8,608 nucleotides of DNA from an uncultured Clostridia bacterium (GCA_947632165.1 CANROI010000049.1:1-8608); one strand, 5' to 3'; counted from the stretch's first letter, positions 1-6,392 are shown. Translations and numbers: made by a program. The notes: generated from the sequence alone by a model not told the origin.

Positions 1-212
1 GCCGGGACGGTCGTCTCTCCGTCGAGCATGGCGACCTGGCCGAGCGCATGCACGCCGGCGTCCGTTCTTCCGCTCGCCGTGACGGATGTGGGCTTTGAGA
101 AGATCTTCCCCGCAGCCTCTTCGAGCACGCTCTGGACGGTGCGCCTGCCGGGCTGGTTCTGCCAACCCGAAAAATCGGTTCCGTCATAACTTATCAGCAA
201 CAGATATCTCAT
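1..212 (-). CDS. truA: tRNA pseudouridine synthase A, N-terminal part (cut by window edge)
   Basis: Only the first 70 codons are present; the gene continues beyond position 1. TruA isomerises uridines 38-40 in the tRNA anticodon arm to pseudouridine. The visible peptide opens MRYLLLISYDGTDFSGWQNQ, the standard first strand of the family, and carries the active-site motif SGRTDAGVHA at residues 47-56. Asp51 in that motif corresponds to the catalytic nucleophile of the family. The ATG at 212-210 overlaps the TGA of ecfT (209-211) as ATGA. The bases just upstream (GTATTTGCGCT) contain no Shine-Dalgarno sequence, so translation probably depends on ribosomes terminating on ecfT. Placement directly after ecfA1-ecfA2-ecfT matches the common Bacillota order. 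Identification is firm; nothing can be said about the C-terminal half. Confidence 0.96.
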   Translation of the reverse strand, partial: MRYLLLISYDGTDFSGWQNQPGRRTVQSVLEEAAGKIFSKPTSVTASGRTDAGVHALGQVAMLDGETTVP

Positions 213-1024
213 AGCGCAAATACGGGATAGACCCGCATGACCGACACGCCCGCGACGAGCGCCGCGATCAGCACAAATACGATCAGATCGCGCCACGAGA
301 AGCGGAGTTTCTTGTATTTTGTACGGTGTTTGCCGTCCGTATAACAGCGCGCGTCCATTGCATCGCCCAACTCGTCCGCCCGGCGGAATGCCGAAAGAAG
401 CAGCGGGATGAGCACGGGGACGACCGCCCTGATCCGCTTCGCAAGCCCGCCCGAATCGAGCTCCGCGCCGCGCGCCTTCTGGGCGTTCATGATGCGGTCG
501 GTCTCATCCGCGAGGATGGGAATGAAGCGGAGCGCAATGCTCATGATGAGCGCCAGCTCATGCACGGGGAATCTGATCCATTTGAGCGGCGTGAGCAGGC
601 TCTCGAGGCCGTCCGTGAGTGCGACGGGCGTCGTCGTGTAGGTGAGCAGCGAGGAGCAGATCACGAGCAAAAAGAGCCTTACGACCAAAAAAGCCGAAGT
701 CATGATCCCCTCGAAGGTGACCGTAAAGATCCCCCACTCCCAATAGACCGTTTTGCCGCGGTAGAAGAGCACGTTGATCGCGGCAGTAAAGAGCACGAGG
801 AAGAGCACCCCCTTCACCGAGCGCAGCACCTTTCCCGCGGGAATGTGTGCAAATGCGACCCCGAAGACGAGCAGCGCCGCACAGATCCCGAGCGCCAGAA
901 ATTCTTTTGCGAGGAAGATGGCGACGATGTAGGCGATCAAAAAGAGGATCTTGAGCCGCGGATCGAGATTGTGTACGAAGGAACGGACCGGATAGTACTG
1001 CCCGAAGGAGACGTCTTTCAGCAT
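209..1024 (-). CDS. ecfT: Energy-coupling factor transporter transmembrane protein EcfT
   Basis: EcfT is the membrane scaffold of group II ECF importers. It links the ATPases EcfA1/EcfA2 to exchangeable substrate-binding S subunits for vitamins or metals. The protein is 271 aa, normal for the family. It has hydrophobic segments near residues 26-57, 70-88, 108-130, 156-172 and 245-268. The cytoplasmic coupling helices carry AQKARGA (182-187) and AMDARCY (222-228); these are the two Ala-Arg-Gly-type motifs that dock into the ATPase grooves, the second reading ARC here. The ATG at 1024 is preceded by GGGAGG six bases upstream, a strong ribosome binding site lying inside the end of ecfA2, with which it overlaps by 7 bp. 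Its own stop overlaps the truA start. No S subunit is encoded in the window, so the substrate is unknown. Confidence 0.95.
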   Translation of the reverse strand: MLKDVSFGQYYPVRSFVHNLDPRLKILFLIAYIVAIFLAKEFLALGICAALLVFGVAFAHIPAGKVLRSVKGVLFLVLFTAAINVLFYRGKTVYWEWGIFTVTFEGIMTSAFLVVRLFLLVICSSLLTYTTTPVALTDGLESLLTPLKWIRFPVHELALIMSIALRFIPILADETDRIMNAQKARGAELDSGGLAKRIRAVVPVLIPLLLSAFRRADELGDAMDARCYTDGKHRTKYKKLRFSWRDLIVFVLIAALVAGVSVMRVYPVFAL

Positions 1025-1920
1025 ACCGTCCCTCCCTTCCCGAGGGCAAGCACCTTCCTTAGAAAATCTTCGGTGGTGTAATCGCAGTCGATATGCACGC
1101 CTTGTTTTTCGAGCTCGAGGCAGAGTTTTGCCGTAAGCGGCACGTCTAACCCGAGAGAGAGCAGCTCTTCGGAATGGTGGAAGAGTTCGCGCGGAGGAAG
1201 GACGTATTTCACCGTGCCCTCCGCAAAGACCGCAACACGGGTGCAGTTCTCCGCGATCTCATCCATATCGTGCGAGACGACGACGATCGTCTTGCACCAT
1301 GAGCCGTGCAGCCTGTGAAGAAGGCGCATGATCTCCTGTTTGCCGAGCGGGTCGAGCCCCGCCGCCGGCTCATCCAAAACGAGCACCTCGGGATGGGTCA
1401 CGATGACGCCTGCGATCGCCACACGGCGCTTCTGTCCGCCCGAAAGATCGAAGGGTGAGACGTTCTTCACCGTTTCATAGTCGAGTCCGACGATCCCGAG
1501 CGCCTCGCGGACGGCCGATTCCACCTGTCCTTTTTCCGGCTTTCCGTCGAAAAAGTTGCGGTAGCCGAATGCGACGTCCTCGAATACCGTTTCGGCAAAG
1601 AGCTGGTTTTCGGGATATTGGAACACCATGCCCACGTTCCGCCTCAGCGCGCGGAAATCCGTCTTCTTGCTCGTCAGGTCGAACTCCCCCACCCTGAGTT
1701 CCGTCATATCGCCCTTGATCGGCTTGCGCTTTAAGGACGAAGGGACGCGGATGAGCCCGTTCAGATGCTGGACGAACGTCGATTTTCCGCTCCCGGTGTG
1801 CCCGATGATGCCGAAAAATTCTCCGTGCTCGATCGTGAACGAAACGTCCTTGAGCGCCTGCACCGCAAACGGGGAACGGTCGTTGTAGATGTAATTCAGG
1901 TGATTGACTACGATACGCAC
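1018..1920 (-). CDS. ecfA2: Energy-coupling factor transporter ATP-binding protein EcfA2
   Basis: This is the second ATPase of the ECF motor, expected to pair with EcfA1 under EcfT on the cytoplasmic face. Over 300 aa it shows Walker A GHTGSGKST (40-48), Q-loop FQYPENQLF (100-108), signature LSGGQKRR (159-166), Walker B VLVLDEPAAGLDP (179-191) and the switch histidine in VSHDMD (His217). The ENQLF Q-loop and LDEPAAGLDP Walker B are typical of EcfA2 as opposed to EcfA1. A basic stretch at about residues 60-90, between Walker A and the Q-loop, looks longer than in a minimal ABC domain. The start is GTG at 1920-1918, chosen because AAAGGAG sits eight bases upstream and the peptide then aligns from its first residue. 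The start lies 13 bp inside the end of ecfA1 and the gene overlaps ecfT by 7 bp. Confidence 0.95.
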   Translation of the reverse strand: MRIVVNHLNYIYNDRSPFAVQALKDVSFTIEHGEFFGIIGHTGSGKSTFVQHLNGLIRVPSSLKRKPIKGDMTELRVGEFDLTSKKTDFRALRRNVGMVFQYPENQLFAETVFEDVAFGYRNFFDGKPEKGQVESAVREALGIVGLDYETVKNVSPFDLSGGQKRRVAIAGVIVTHPEVLVLDEPAAGLDPLGKQEIMRLLHRLHGSWCKTIVVVSHDMDEIAENCTRVAVFAEGTVKYVLPPRELFHHSEELLSLGLDVPLTAKLCLELEKQGVHIDCDYTTEDFLRKVLALGKGGTVC

Positions 1921-2729
1921 GACGCGATCTCCTTTGCGAGCGTCCCGATATCGAGCGTATCGCTCACCCGAATGCCGCCCTCTCTCAGCCGTCGGCAGAG
2001 GTAGCCGATGCGGGGCAGGACGAGATTGTATTTCAGAAGCTCCTCATGGCGTTCGAAGATCTCCGAAGGGGTGCCCTCCATGGCAACGGTCCCGCAGTTC
2101 ATCACCACCGCGCGGGAAGCCAAAAGCGCCTCCTCCATGAAATGGGTGATCATGAGGACGGTGATGCCCTCTTCGTTGAGCTTTTTGACGACTTCGACGA
2201 TCTCCCTTCTCCCGCGGGGATCGAGCATGGCGGTCGCCTCGTCGAGGATCATGATCCGGGGACGGAGTGCAAGCACGCCCGCAATCGCGATCCGCTGTTT
2301 CTGGCCGCCGGAGAGGCGCGCGATCGTCGCGGTGCGGAACTCCTCCATGCCGACCGCCCTGAGCGCGAAGCCGATCCTGTCTCCGATCTCCTCGCGCGGA
2401 AGCCCCACATTCTCGGCGCCGAAGGCGACGTCGTCCTCTACAATGGACGCGACCGCCTGTGAATCCGGATTCTGAAAGACGACCCCCACATCGCGGCGGA
2501 TCCCGAAAAGGTTCTTCCCGTCGATCGGGCGGCCGAACACGGAGATCTGCCCGCTGTCCGCGGTCAGAAGCCCGTTGGCAAGGCGCGCAAGCGTGCTCTT
2601 GCCGCTTCCGTTATGCCCGAGCAGGGCGACGAACTCCCCCTCTTCCACCGAAAGATCCAATTTTTCGATCGCCGGCCTTTCGCTTTCCCCATAGGAAAAG
2701 CAAACGCCGCTGAACTCAAGTGCTTTCAT
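1908..2729 (-). CDS. ecfA1: Energy-coupling factor transporter ATP-binding protein EcfA1
   Basis: First gene of the ECF operon. This 273-aa ABC ATPase hydrolyses ATP with EcfA2 to drive vitamin or metal uptake through EcfT and an S subunit. Visible motifs are Walker A GHNGSGKST (38-46), Q-loop FQNPDSQAV (85-93), signature LSGGQKQR (139-146), Walker B IMILDEATAMLDP (159-171) and His196 in ITHFMEEA. The DEATAMLDP Walker B is the usual EcfA1 hallmark. The family most often has FQNPDNQ at the Q-loop, so Ser for Asn is a mild variation. The ATG at 2729 has GGAG four bases upstream. An extended -10 promoter lies only about 20 bp before the start, implying a leader of roughly 11 nt. The stop (TAG, 1908-1910) lies inside ecfA2. 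Confidence 0.95.
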   Translation of the reverse strand: MKALEFSGVCFSYGESERPAIEKLDLSVEEGEFVALLGHNGSGKSTLARLANGLLTADSGQISVFGRPIDGKNLFGIRRDVGVVFQNPDSQAVASIVEDDVAFGAENVGLPREEIGDRIGFALRAVGMEEFRTATIARLSGGQKQRIAIAGVLALRPRIMILDEATAMLDPRGRREIVEVVKKLNEEGITVLMITHFMEEALLASRAVVMNCGTVAMEGTPSEIFERHEELLKYNLVLPRIGYLCRRLREGGIRVSDTLDIGTLAKEIASCVS

Positions 2730-2746
2730 TTCTCTCCGTTTTTTCT

Positions 2747-2775
2747 ATTATAGCAAAGAATTGCGAAAATCATTG
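2747..2775 (-). promoter_or_regulatory. Predicted sigma-A promoter of the ecfA1-ecfA2-ecfT-truA operon
   Basis: On the minus strand the gap between helD and ecfA1 contains TGCTATAAT, a perfect -10 hexamer (2752-2747) with the TG of an extended -10. At 17-bp spacing the -35 position reads CAATGA (2775-2770), which is weak, as is usual when the TG extension is present. Transcription would begin near 2740, leaving a leader of about 11 nt that holds little besides the ribosome binding site. I see no intrinsic terminator after helD, so readthrough into this operon is also possible. Confidence 0.7.
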
Positions 2776-2805
2776 CACATTTCTCATGAAAACGCCGTGA
2801 AATTT

Positions 2806-5178
2806 TTACTGTGCGTCCCGCACGACCCCGAGAACGCTCAAGGCCCGCGTATAGGCGATGTATTTCTCGTTGTCCGTCATGTCCCTGTCGTAGACCGCGA
2901 CCGCGGAAAATTCCAGCCCCTTGCTCTCATAGACCGACATCACATTGATCTTGCTCTGCGAGAGCGTTCCCGAGGCCGCAAGCCGCACGAACCCGCGCTT
3001 TGCGAAGAGCGGCAGATATTCCTCGCGCGCGATCACCGCCTTCAGACCCTGCCTGTCCTTGAAAAAGGCATTGATCTTCCGCGGAGTGAGATAAGCGACG
3101 GGTTCCCCCTTGAGCCCGATGGGCGACATATCCACACCCGGGATCGCAGAGACAAATTCAACGATCTCGTTCGTATTGCGGTAGTTCCGGTAGAGCTCGT
3201 AAAGCGTCCCGAAGCCCTCCCAGGCGGAAACGCCCCGCCACGGGGTGATGTTCTGCTTGAGATCCCCGAATATGTTGAAGGCGGCGTCGGCGTGGATGCG
3301 CCGCAGGAGCCGATATTCGTCCGCCGAGACATCCTGCCCCTCGTCCACGAACACGAGCCCGTAGCGCGGCGTAAGTTGCCTTCCCGCCTCCACGAGCACC
3401 GTGCAGAGCGCATAGCCGTCGGAGGGATAAACGCCCTTCATGCCGTATTTCTGCTTGGCGGGCCGCACCGTTCTGCGGTAGAGCCAGCGGACGAGATCGC
3501 AGGCATTCGCGCACTTTCCGGCGTCGGAACAGGTCTTGGAAAGGCGGATGATCGCGAAAAATTCGTGGAACAGCTCCACCCCGTCCCCCATCTTTCCGAC
3601 AACTTCCGAGATTGCTCCGATCTCGGCGCAGAGTTCCCGGCGGCGCGCAATGCGTTCCGTATAGGTGTAGACCTCTTCGCCGTTGATCTTCCGGCGGTAG
3701 CGCTTCAGATCGGCGATCTCCCGTTCGACCGTCTCGGTCAAGCGGGTAAGATCCGCCTGCGCGCCCTCGAATACCTGCTCCGCCTGCGCGCAGATCTCCC
3801 GCGAAGAACGGTAAAATTCCATGAATTGGCGGAAAAAGTAGTCGGGAGTGCGCGCCTGCTCGTGCAGGACATAGGAGAGGAAGTCCTCCGCCTGTACAAA
3901 ATGGCTCATGAGCCCGCGGAAGGGCTTGGTGAAATAGAAGCCGCCCCCGGTATTTTCCTTCAGCTCGCCGAGCACGCACCGCCGCACGCGCACGGAGGCA
4001 TTTTTCACCTTCAGATAGAGCTCCTGCCGCTTTTTGCAGTCGTATAGCACTTTCTCCGCGACTTCGCGGCATTCGGGCGCGGCGAAGAGCCCGAACATAT
4101 CCCCGTAGATCTTCCCGATCTCGCGCTTGACGTCCGCAGGGAAGGCGGCGGAATAGAGATATTCCAGATACTGCGCGTTCTCCCGCTCCGTACCCATATG
4201 CGCCGCGAGGTCGATCCCCTCCCCCTTCAGCGCGCGCAGATAGTAGTCGGACAGCGTGGTCGTCTTGACCTTCTGCAGCTCCAGCACCTGCGACAGTTCA
4301 TCGATAAACGCGTTGAAGGAATCGGAGGGCGTGATCACGAGCACATCGCGGGGCTTCAGCGCCTCGTTGTTATACATAAGATAGCTCAGCCGGTGCAGCA
4401 TGATCATCGTCTTGCCGCTCCCGGCACAGCCCTGCAGAACGAAACTCTCCCGTTCGGGGCGGGTTATGATGTCAAATTGCTTTTCCTGGATGGTGCGGAT
4501 GATGTCTCTGACCCGCACATCGTCCTTGCGGTCGCGGATGATGCTCTTGAGGTAGGGATCGAAGAGGATCTCCTCGTCCCTGCCCGCGATCTCCTCGGGC
4601 GTGAGCACATCGCGGACGGACAGATACTCGTTTTTGAAGCCCTGCAGTTCCCCGTTCTTGACAAGGAGGGACCGCCGCAGCACCGTGCGGTATTCGTAAT
4701 CGTTGATCCTGAAGGTTATGCGACTCTTCTGATAGTAGCGCACGGCGAGCGGAGCCCGCCAATCGACGATCTCGAGATTGACATCCCCGCGCTTGCCGAT
4801 ATAGTAGCTGTTATAGCCCTCCTTTGCGTCCACAACATCCATGCGCGCGAAATAGGGCTCGGTAAAAAAGCACTTGTAGGAGTCGATCTTGCGCGTGAGC
4901 GCCTCGATCTCGGCCGCCTGTTCCAGAAGCGCCCGATAGTCGCCGGCGTCATAATCCTTCCGCGTTCTGATCTCCTCCAGCTCCTTCTTCGCTTCGGTGA
5001 TGCGCTTGCGGTGACGGGCTAAATAAAACCGTTTGAGCATGAGCAAGAGCGAGCGGAGATGCTCTTCTTCGCTCTTTCTCTGGGTCTCTTCGTCGAGGAG
5101 CGCCAGATACCAATTCTTATCCGCTTCTTTCTTCGGATTCAAACGCTCTTTCAGATTGGCAATGCCGTTTTGTTCCAT
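2806..5178 (-). CDS. helD: HelD-family RNA polymerase recycling ATPase (UvrD/Rep-like SF1 fold)
   Basis: HelD proteins bind RNA polymerase and use ATP to strip it from nucleic acid, recycling stalled or post-termination enzyme. This protein is 790 aa, close to the 774 aa of B. subtilis HelD. Residues 1-100 form a charged helical, probably coiled-coil, arm. The block YYIGKRGDVNLEIVDWRAPL (125-144) is the HelD-type linker. SF1 motifs follow: Walker A GCAGSGKT (250-257), motif Ia VLVITPS (279-285), motif II VDEGQD (611-616), motif III GDLKQ (638-642), motif IV YRNTNE (666-671), motif V SVYESKGLEF (748-757) and motif VI YIAYTRA (773-779). About 350 residues between Ia and II hold the HelD-specific insert. 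Motif II has Gly where DEAQD is common. The ATG at 5178 is preceded by GGTGAGG with four bases between. It has its own promoter at 5221-5249. Identity is strong from architecture; a different UvrD-like role is the main alternative. Confidence 0.9.
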   Translation of the reverse strand: MEQNGIANLKERLNPKKEADKNWYLALLDEETQRKSEEEHLRSLLLMLKRFYLARHRKRITEAKKELEEIRTRKDYDAGDYRALLEQAAEIEALTRKIDSYKCFFTEPYFARMDVVDAKEGYNSYYIGKRGDVNLEIVDWRAPLAVRYYQKSRITFRINDYEYRTVLRRSLLVKNGELQGFKNEYLSVRDVLTPEEIAGRDEEILFDPYLKSIIRDRKDDVRVRDIIRTIQEKQFDIITRPERESFVLQGCAGSGKTMIMLHRLSYLMYNNEALKPRDVLVITPSDSFNAFIDELSQVLELQKVKTTTLSDYYLRALKGEGIDLAAHMGTERENAQYLEYLYSAAFPADVKREIGKIYGDMFGLFAAPECREVAEKVLYDCKKRQELYLKVKNASVRVRRCVLGELKENTGGGFYFTKPFRGLMSHFVQAEDFLSYVLHEQARTPDYFFRQFMEFYRSSREICAQAEQVFEGAQADLTRLTETVEREIADLKRYRRKINGEEVYTYTERIARRRELCAEIGAISEVVGKMGDGVELFHEFFAIIRLSKTCSDAGKCANACDLVRWLYRRTVRPAKQKYGMKGVYPSDGYALCTVLVEAGRQLTPRYGLVFVDEGQDVSADEYRLLRRIHADAAFNIFGDLKQNITPWRGVSAWEGFGTLYELYRNYRNTNEIVEFVSAIPGVDMSPIGLKGEPVAYLTPRKINAFFKDRQGLKAVIAREEYLPLFAKRGFVRLAASGTLSQSKINVMSVYESKGLEFSAVAVYDRDMTDNEKYIAYTRALSVLGVVRDAQ

Positions 5179-5220
5179 CTCTCCTCACCAAGGCGCCGTT
5201 GCCGCAAAGTATCATTGTTA

Positions 5221-5249
5221 ATCATAACACATTTTTCGCAAAAAAGAAA
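5221..5249 (-). promoter_or_regulatory. Predicted promoter of helD
   Basis: The minus strand reads TGTTATGAT, an extended -10 with hexamer TATGAT at 5226-5221. The -35 position at 17-bp spacing is TTTCTT (5249-5244), a poor match within an A+T-rich tract. The start point would fall near 5214, giving a leader of about 36 nt. The -10 lies inside a small palindrome GTTA-TGAT-TAAC (5217-5228), which is too short to call an operator. The promoter sits downstream of the sdpI terminator, so helD looks like an independent transcription unit. Confidence 0.55.
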
Positions 5250-5273
5250 GACTTTGAGGAAAATTTTTCCAAG

Positions 5274-5297
5274 AAAAAAGAGGGATTTTGCTCCCTC
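5274..5297 (-). terminator. Intrinsic terminator of the sdpR-sdpI operon
   Basis: Read on the minus strand, a 6-bp stem GAGGGA/TCCCTC (5297-5292 with 5285-5280) closes a GCAAAA loop and is followed at once by six T residues (5279-5274). A further G-U pair can extend the stem. It begins 26 nt after the sdpI stop codon and separates sdpI from the helD promoter. Stem, loop and uninterrupted U-tract all fit Rho-independent termination. Confidence 0.85.
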
Positions 5298-5323
5298 CCT
5301 GCCGCAACGATCGCCGCAAGCTT

Positions 5324-6016
5324 CTATTCCGTTCCCTTTTGTGCCTCTTTGCCCTCTTTTTCCGCAGAGCGCCGCGCGAGCGCCGACGCGAACAGAATGC
5401 TCACAGCCGCGGCCGCCGCAACGCTTGCGGCGAGGCAGATAAACGGGATGAACTGCACGCCGTGCAAGACGGGCAGACATCCGAACAGCACCGCCGCTGC
5501 CGCAGACAGGCATCCCGCCGCGAAGAGGAGCGCGCCGCCGAGGCGGTAGGTCCGCTTCCGGATCTCGCCGCTTGCGAGGGTGGAGCGGGTGCGGATGCCG
5601 ATGCTCCCGCCCGGCTCAAGGCGGGGCAGCAATGCTCCTAACCAAGCAAGCAGAAGGGAGATCGGCAGCACGATGACGAGCGCGATGGGAAAGGTCGCCC
5701 GCTCGCCGGACCCGACGCCGCCGGAGACGAGGGCGAAGAAAGTCCAGCCGATCGTCGCAAAGACGATCCCCGCCACAGTGAGCACCCCCACCGTGACCGC
5801 ACGATTCTTTTTTTGGAAGAGGGCCGCCCAGATCCCCGCCGAAATCAGCGCCGCCGCGCCCGGAAGCGAAAGATAGACCCAAGGCGAGCCCATCGCGTCC
5901 GCCGTCAATGCGGCGTTGAAATGAATGGGCACCTGCGCGGGCAAAAACAGAATGCCCACGGCAAATGCGATCAGATTGACAAGGGAAACCACGGTATAGA
6001 GAATTGCCGCTCTCAT
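5324..6016 (-). CDS. sdpI: SdpI-family membrane protein (DUF1648 plus SdpI region)
   Basis: A 230-aa hydrophobic protein with six likely membrane segments near residues 5-25, 46-66, 74-98, 108-130, 158-180 and 185-212. The N-terminus contains LPAQVPIHFN (25-34), the DUF1648 signature. The loop after segment four has GSIGIRTRSTL (137-147), the SdpI-type motif. In B. subtilis SdpI gives immunity to the killing factor SdpC and recruits the repressor SdpR to the membrane when toxin is bound. From memory, family members usually have Pro-Trp after GIRT and a conserved Trp and His further on; here these read Arg-Ser, Arg153 and Tyr157, so the motif is diverged. The frame stays open upstream to a GTG at 6196 inside sdpR, but the ATG at 6016 is preferred: GGAGG precedes it by four bases and it starts 14 bp after sdpR. 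No toxin gene is visible. Confidence 0.82.
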   Translation of the reverse strand: MRAAILYTVVSLVNLIAFAVGILFLPAQVPIHFNAALTADAMGSPWVYLSLPGAAALISAGIWAALFQKKNRAVTVGVLTVAGIVFATIGWTFFALVSGGVGSGERATFPIALVIVLPISLLLAWLGALLPRLEPGGSIGIRTRSTLASGEIRKRTYRLGGALLFAAGCLSAAAAVLFGCLPVLHGVQFIPFICLAASVAAAAAVSILFASALARRSAEKEGKEAQKGTE

Positions 6017-6030
6017 GAGACCTCCGCGTT

Positions 6031-6285
6031 CTATTTGAGAAAATCGCTGACCGTCTTCATCATGTTCTGGAAGGCGGCTGTATTGAGGGAATAGATGATG
6101 GTTTGCGCGCGGCGGGTCGTCTTGACGAGCTCCGCCTCTTTGAGCACGCTCAAATGATGGGAGACCGTCGCTCCCGTCAATTCGAATTGATCGCACAGCT
6201 CCCCTGCCGTATGCGGCCTACTCTTCAACAGCGTCAGGATCTCTCTTCTCGTCCCGTCGCTGAGCGCTCCCCAAACGTCCTTCAT
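6031..6285 (-). CDS. sdpR: ArsR-family winged-helix repressor, SdpR-like
   Basis: A compact 84-aa winged helix-turn-helix DNA-binding protein. Residues 1-25 (VWGALSDGTRREILTLL) form the family's first helices. TAGELCDQFELTGATVSHHL (26-45) is the helix-turn-helix with the recognition helix near 38-50, and the wing is around 56-66. The C-terminal YSLNTAAFQNMM resembles B. subtilis SdpR. Only one cysteine (Cys31) is present and the ELCVCD-type metal site is absent, so metal sensing is unlikely. It is the first gene of a two-gene operon with sdpI. The likely signal is sequestration by SdpI, as known for B. subtilis, and the likely target is its own promoter, which contains a perfect inverted repeat (6310-6336). 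The ATG at 6285 follows GGAG by six bases. Start and family are clear; the SdpR assignment rests on the sdpI partner and overall resemblance. Confidence 0.87.
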   Translation of the reverse strand: MKDVWGALSDGTRREILTLLKSRPHTAGELCDQFELTGATVSHHLSVLKEAELVKTTRRAQTIIYSLNTAAFQNMMKTVSDFLK

Positions 6286-6309
6286 CCCCTGCTCCGTATT
6301 TCGATGAAA

Positions 6310-6336
6310 ATCAAAATAAGAATATCACATTTTGAT
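6310..6336. promoter_or_regulatory. Candidate SdpR operator (perfect inverted repeat over the -10)
   Basis: Two 8-bp arms, ATCAAAAT (6310-6317) and ATTTTGAT (6329-6336), are exact reverse complements separated by 11 bp. The centre of symmetry (6323) falls within the -10 hexamer of the sdpR promoter, so a bound dimer would block polymerase. Arm-to-arm centre distance is 19 bp, roughly two helical turns, suiting a homodimeric winged-helix protein. Binding by SdpR is inferred from location and family habit of autorepression. Confidence 0.65.
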
Positions 6337-6347
6337 CGTTTTGTCAA
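6319..6347 (-). promoter_or_regulatory. Sigma-A promoter of sdpR-sdpI
   Basis: The minus strand carries a consensus -35 TTGACA (6347-6342), an exact 17-bp spacer and -10 TATTCT (6324-6319) with an upstream TG that makes it an extended -10. This is the strongest promoter match in the window. The start point should lie near 6312, giving a leader of about 27 nt containing GGAG. A promoter this good controlling a repressor gene suggests it is normally held down and responds strongly when repression is lifted. Confidence 0.85.
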
Positions 6348-6357
6348 CCGTATTTAG

Positions 6358-6387
6358 AAAAAAACCGCCCGCATTGAATGCGGGCGG
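6358..6387 (-). terminator. Strong intrinsic terminator of the ABC exporter operon
   Basis: On the minus strand CCGCCCGCAT (6387-6378) pairs perfectly with ATGCGGGCGG (6374-6365) around a 3-nt loop TCA, followed by seven T residues (6364-6358). The hairpin starts five bases after the permease stop codon. Only 10 bp separate the T-tract from the -35 of sdpR, so the two operons are packed tightly but transcriptionally insulated. Confidence 0.95.
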
Positions 6388-6392
6388 ACGAT

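Noticed and set aside
326..1081. 251-codon plus-strand frame opposite ecfT
   Set aside because: Antisense to a well-supported gene; the peptide is extremely rich in Asp, Glu and Arg, mirroring hydrophobic codons of EcfT.
2781..2805. Possible hairpin TTTC-ATGA-GAAA after the helD stop
   Set aside because: The 4-bp A+T-rich stem lacks a following T-tract, so it does not qualify as an intrinsic terminator.
2761..4047. 428-codon open frame on the plus strand opposite helD
   Set aside because: It lies wholly antisense to a gene with every SF1 motif in order. Its product is rich in Arg, His, Asp and Pro with no recognisable domain, as expected from the reverse complement of a G+C-rich coding frame.
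4198..5022. 274-codon plus-strand frame opposite the helD N-terminal half
   Set aside because: Antisense shadow of helD with no ribosome binding site or family resemblance.
6017..6196. N-terminal extension of sdpI to a GTG at 6196
   Set aside because: The added 60 residues overlap sdpR out of frame, are polar and low in family resemblance, while the ATG at 6016 has GGAGG four bases upstream and begins the DUF1648 region properly.
6294..6355. Direct repeat AAATACGG (minus strand) at 6301-6294 and 6355-6348 flanking the sdpR promoter
   Set aside because: Only 8 bp long, one copy runs into the ribosome binding site region, and the perfect inverted repeat is a much better operator candidate.
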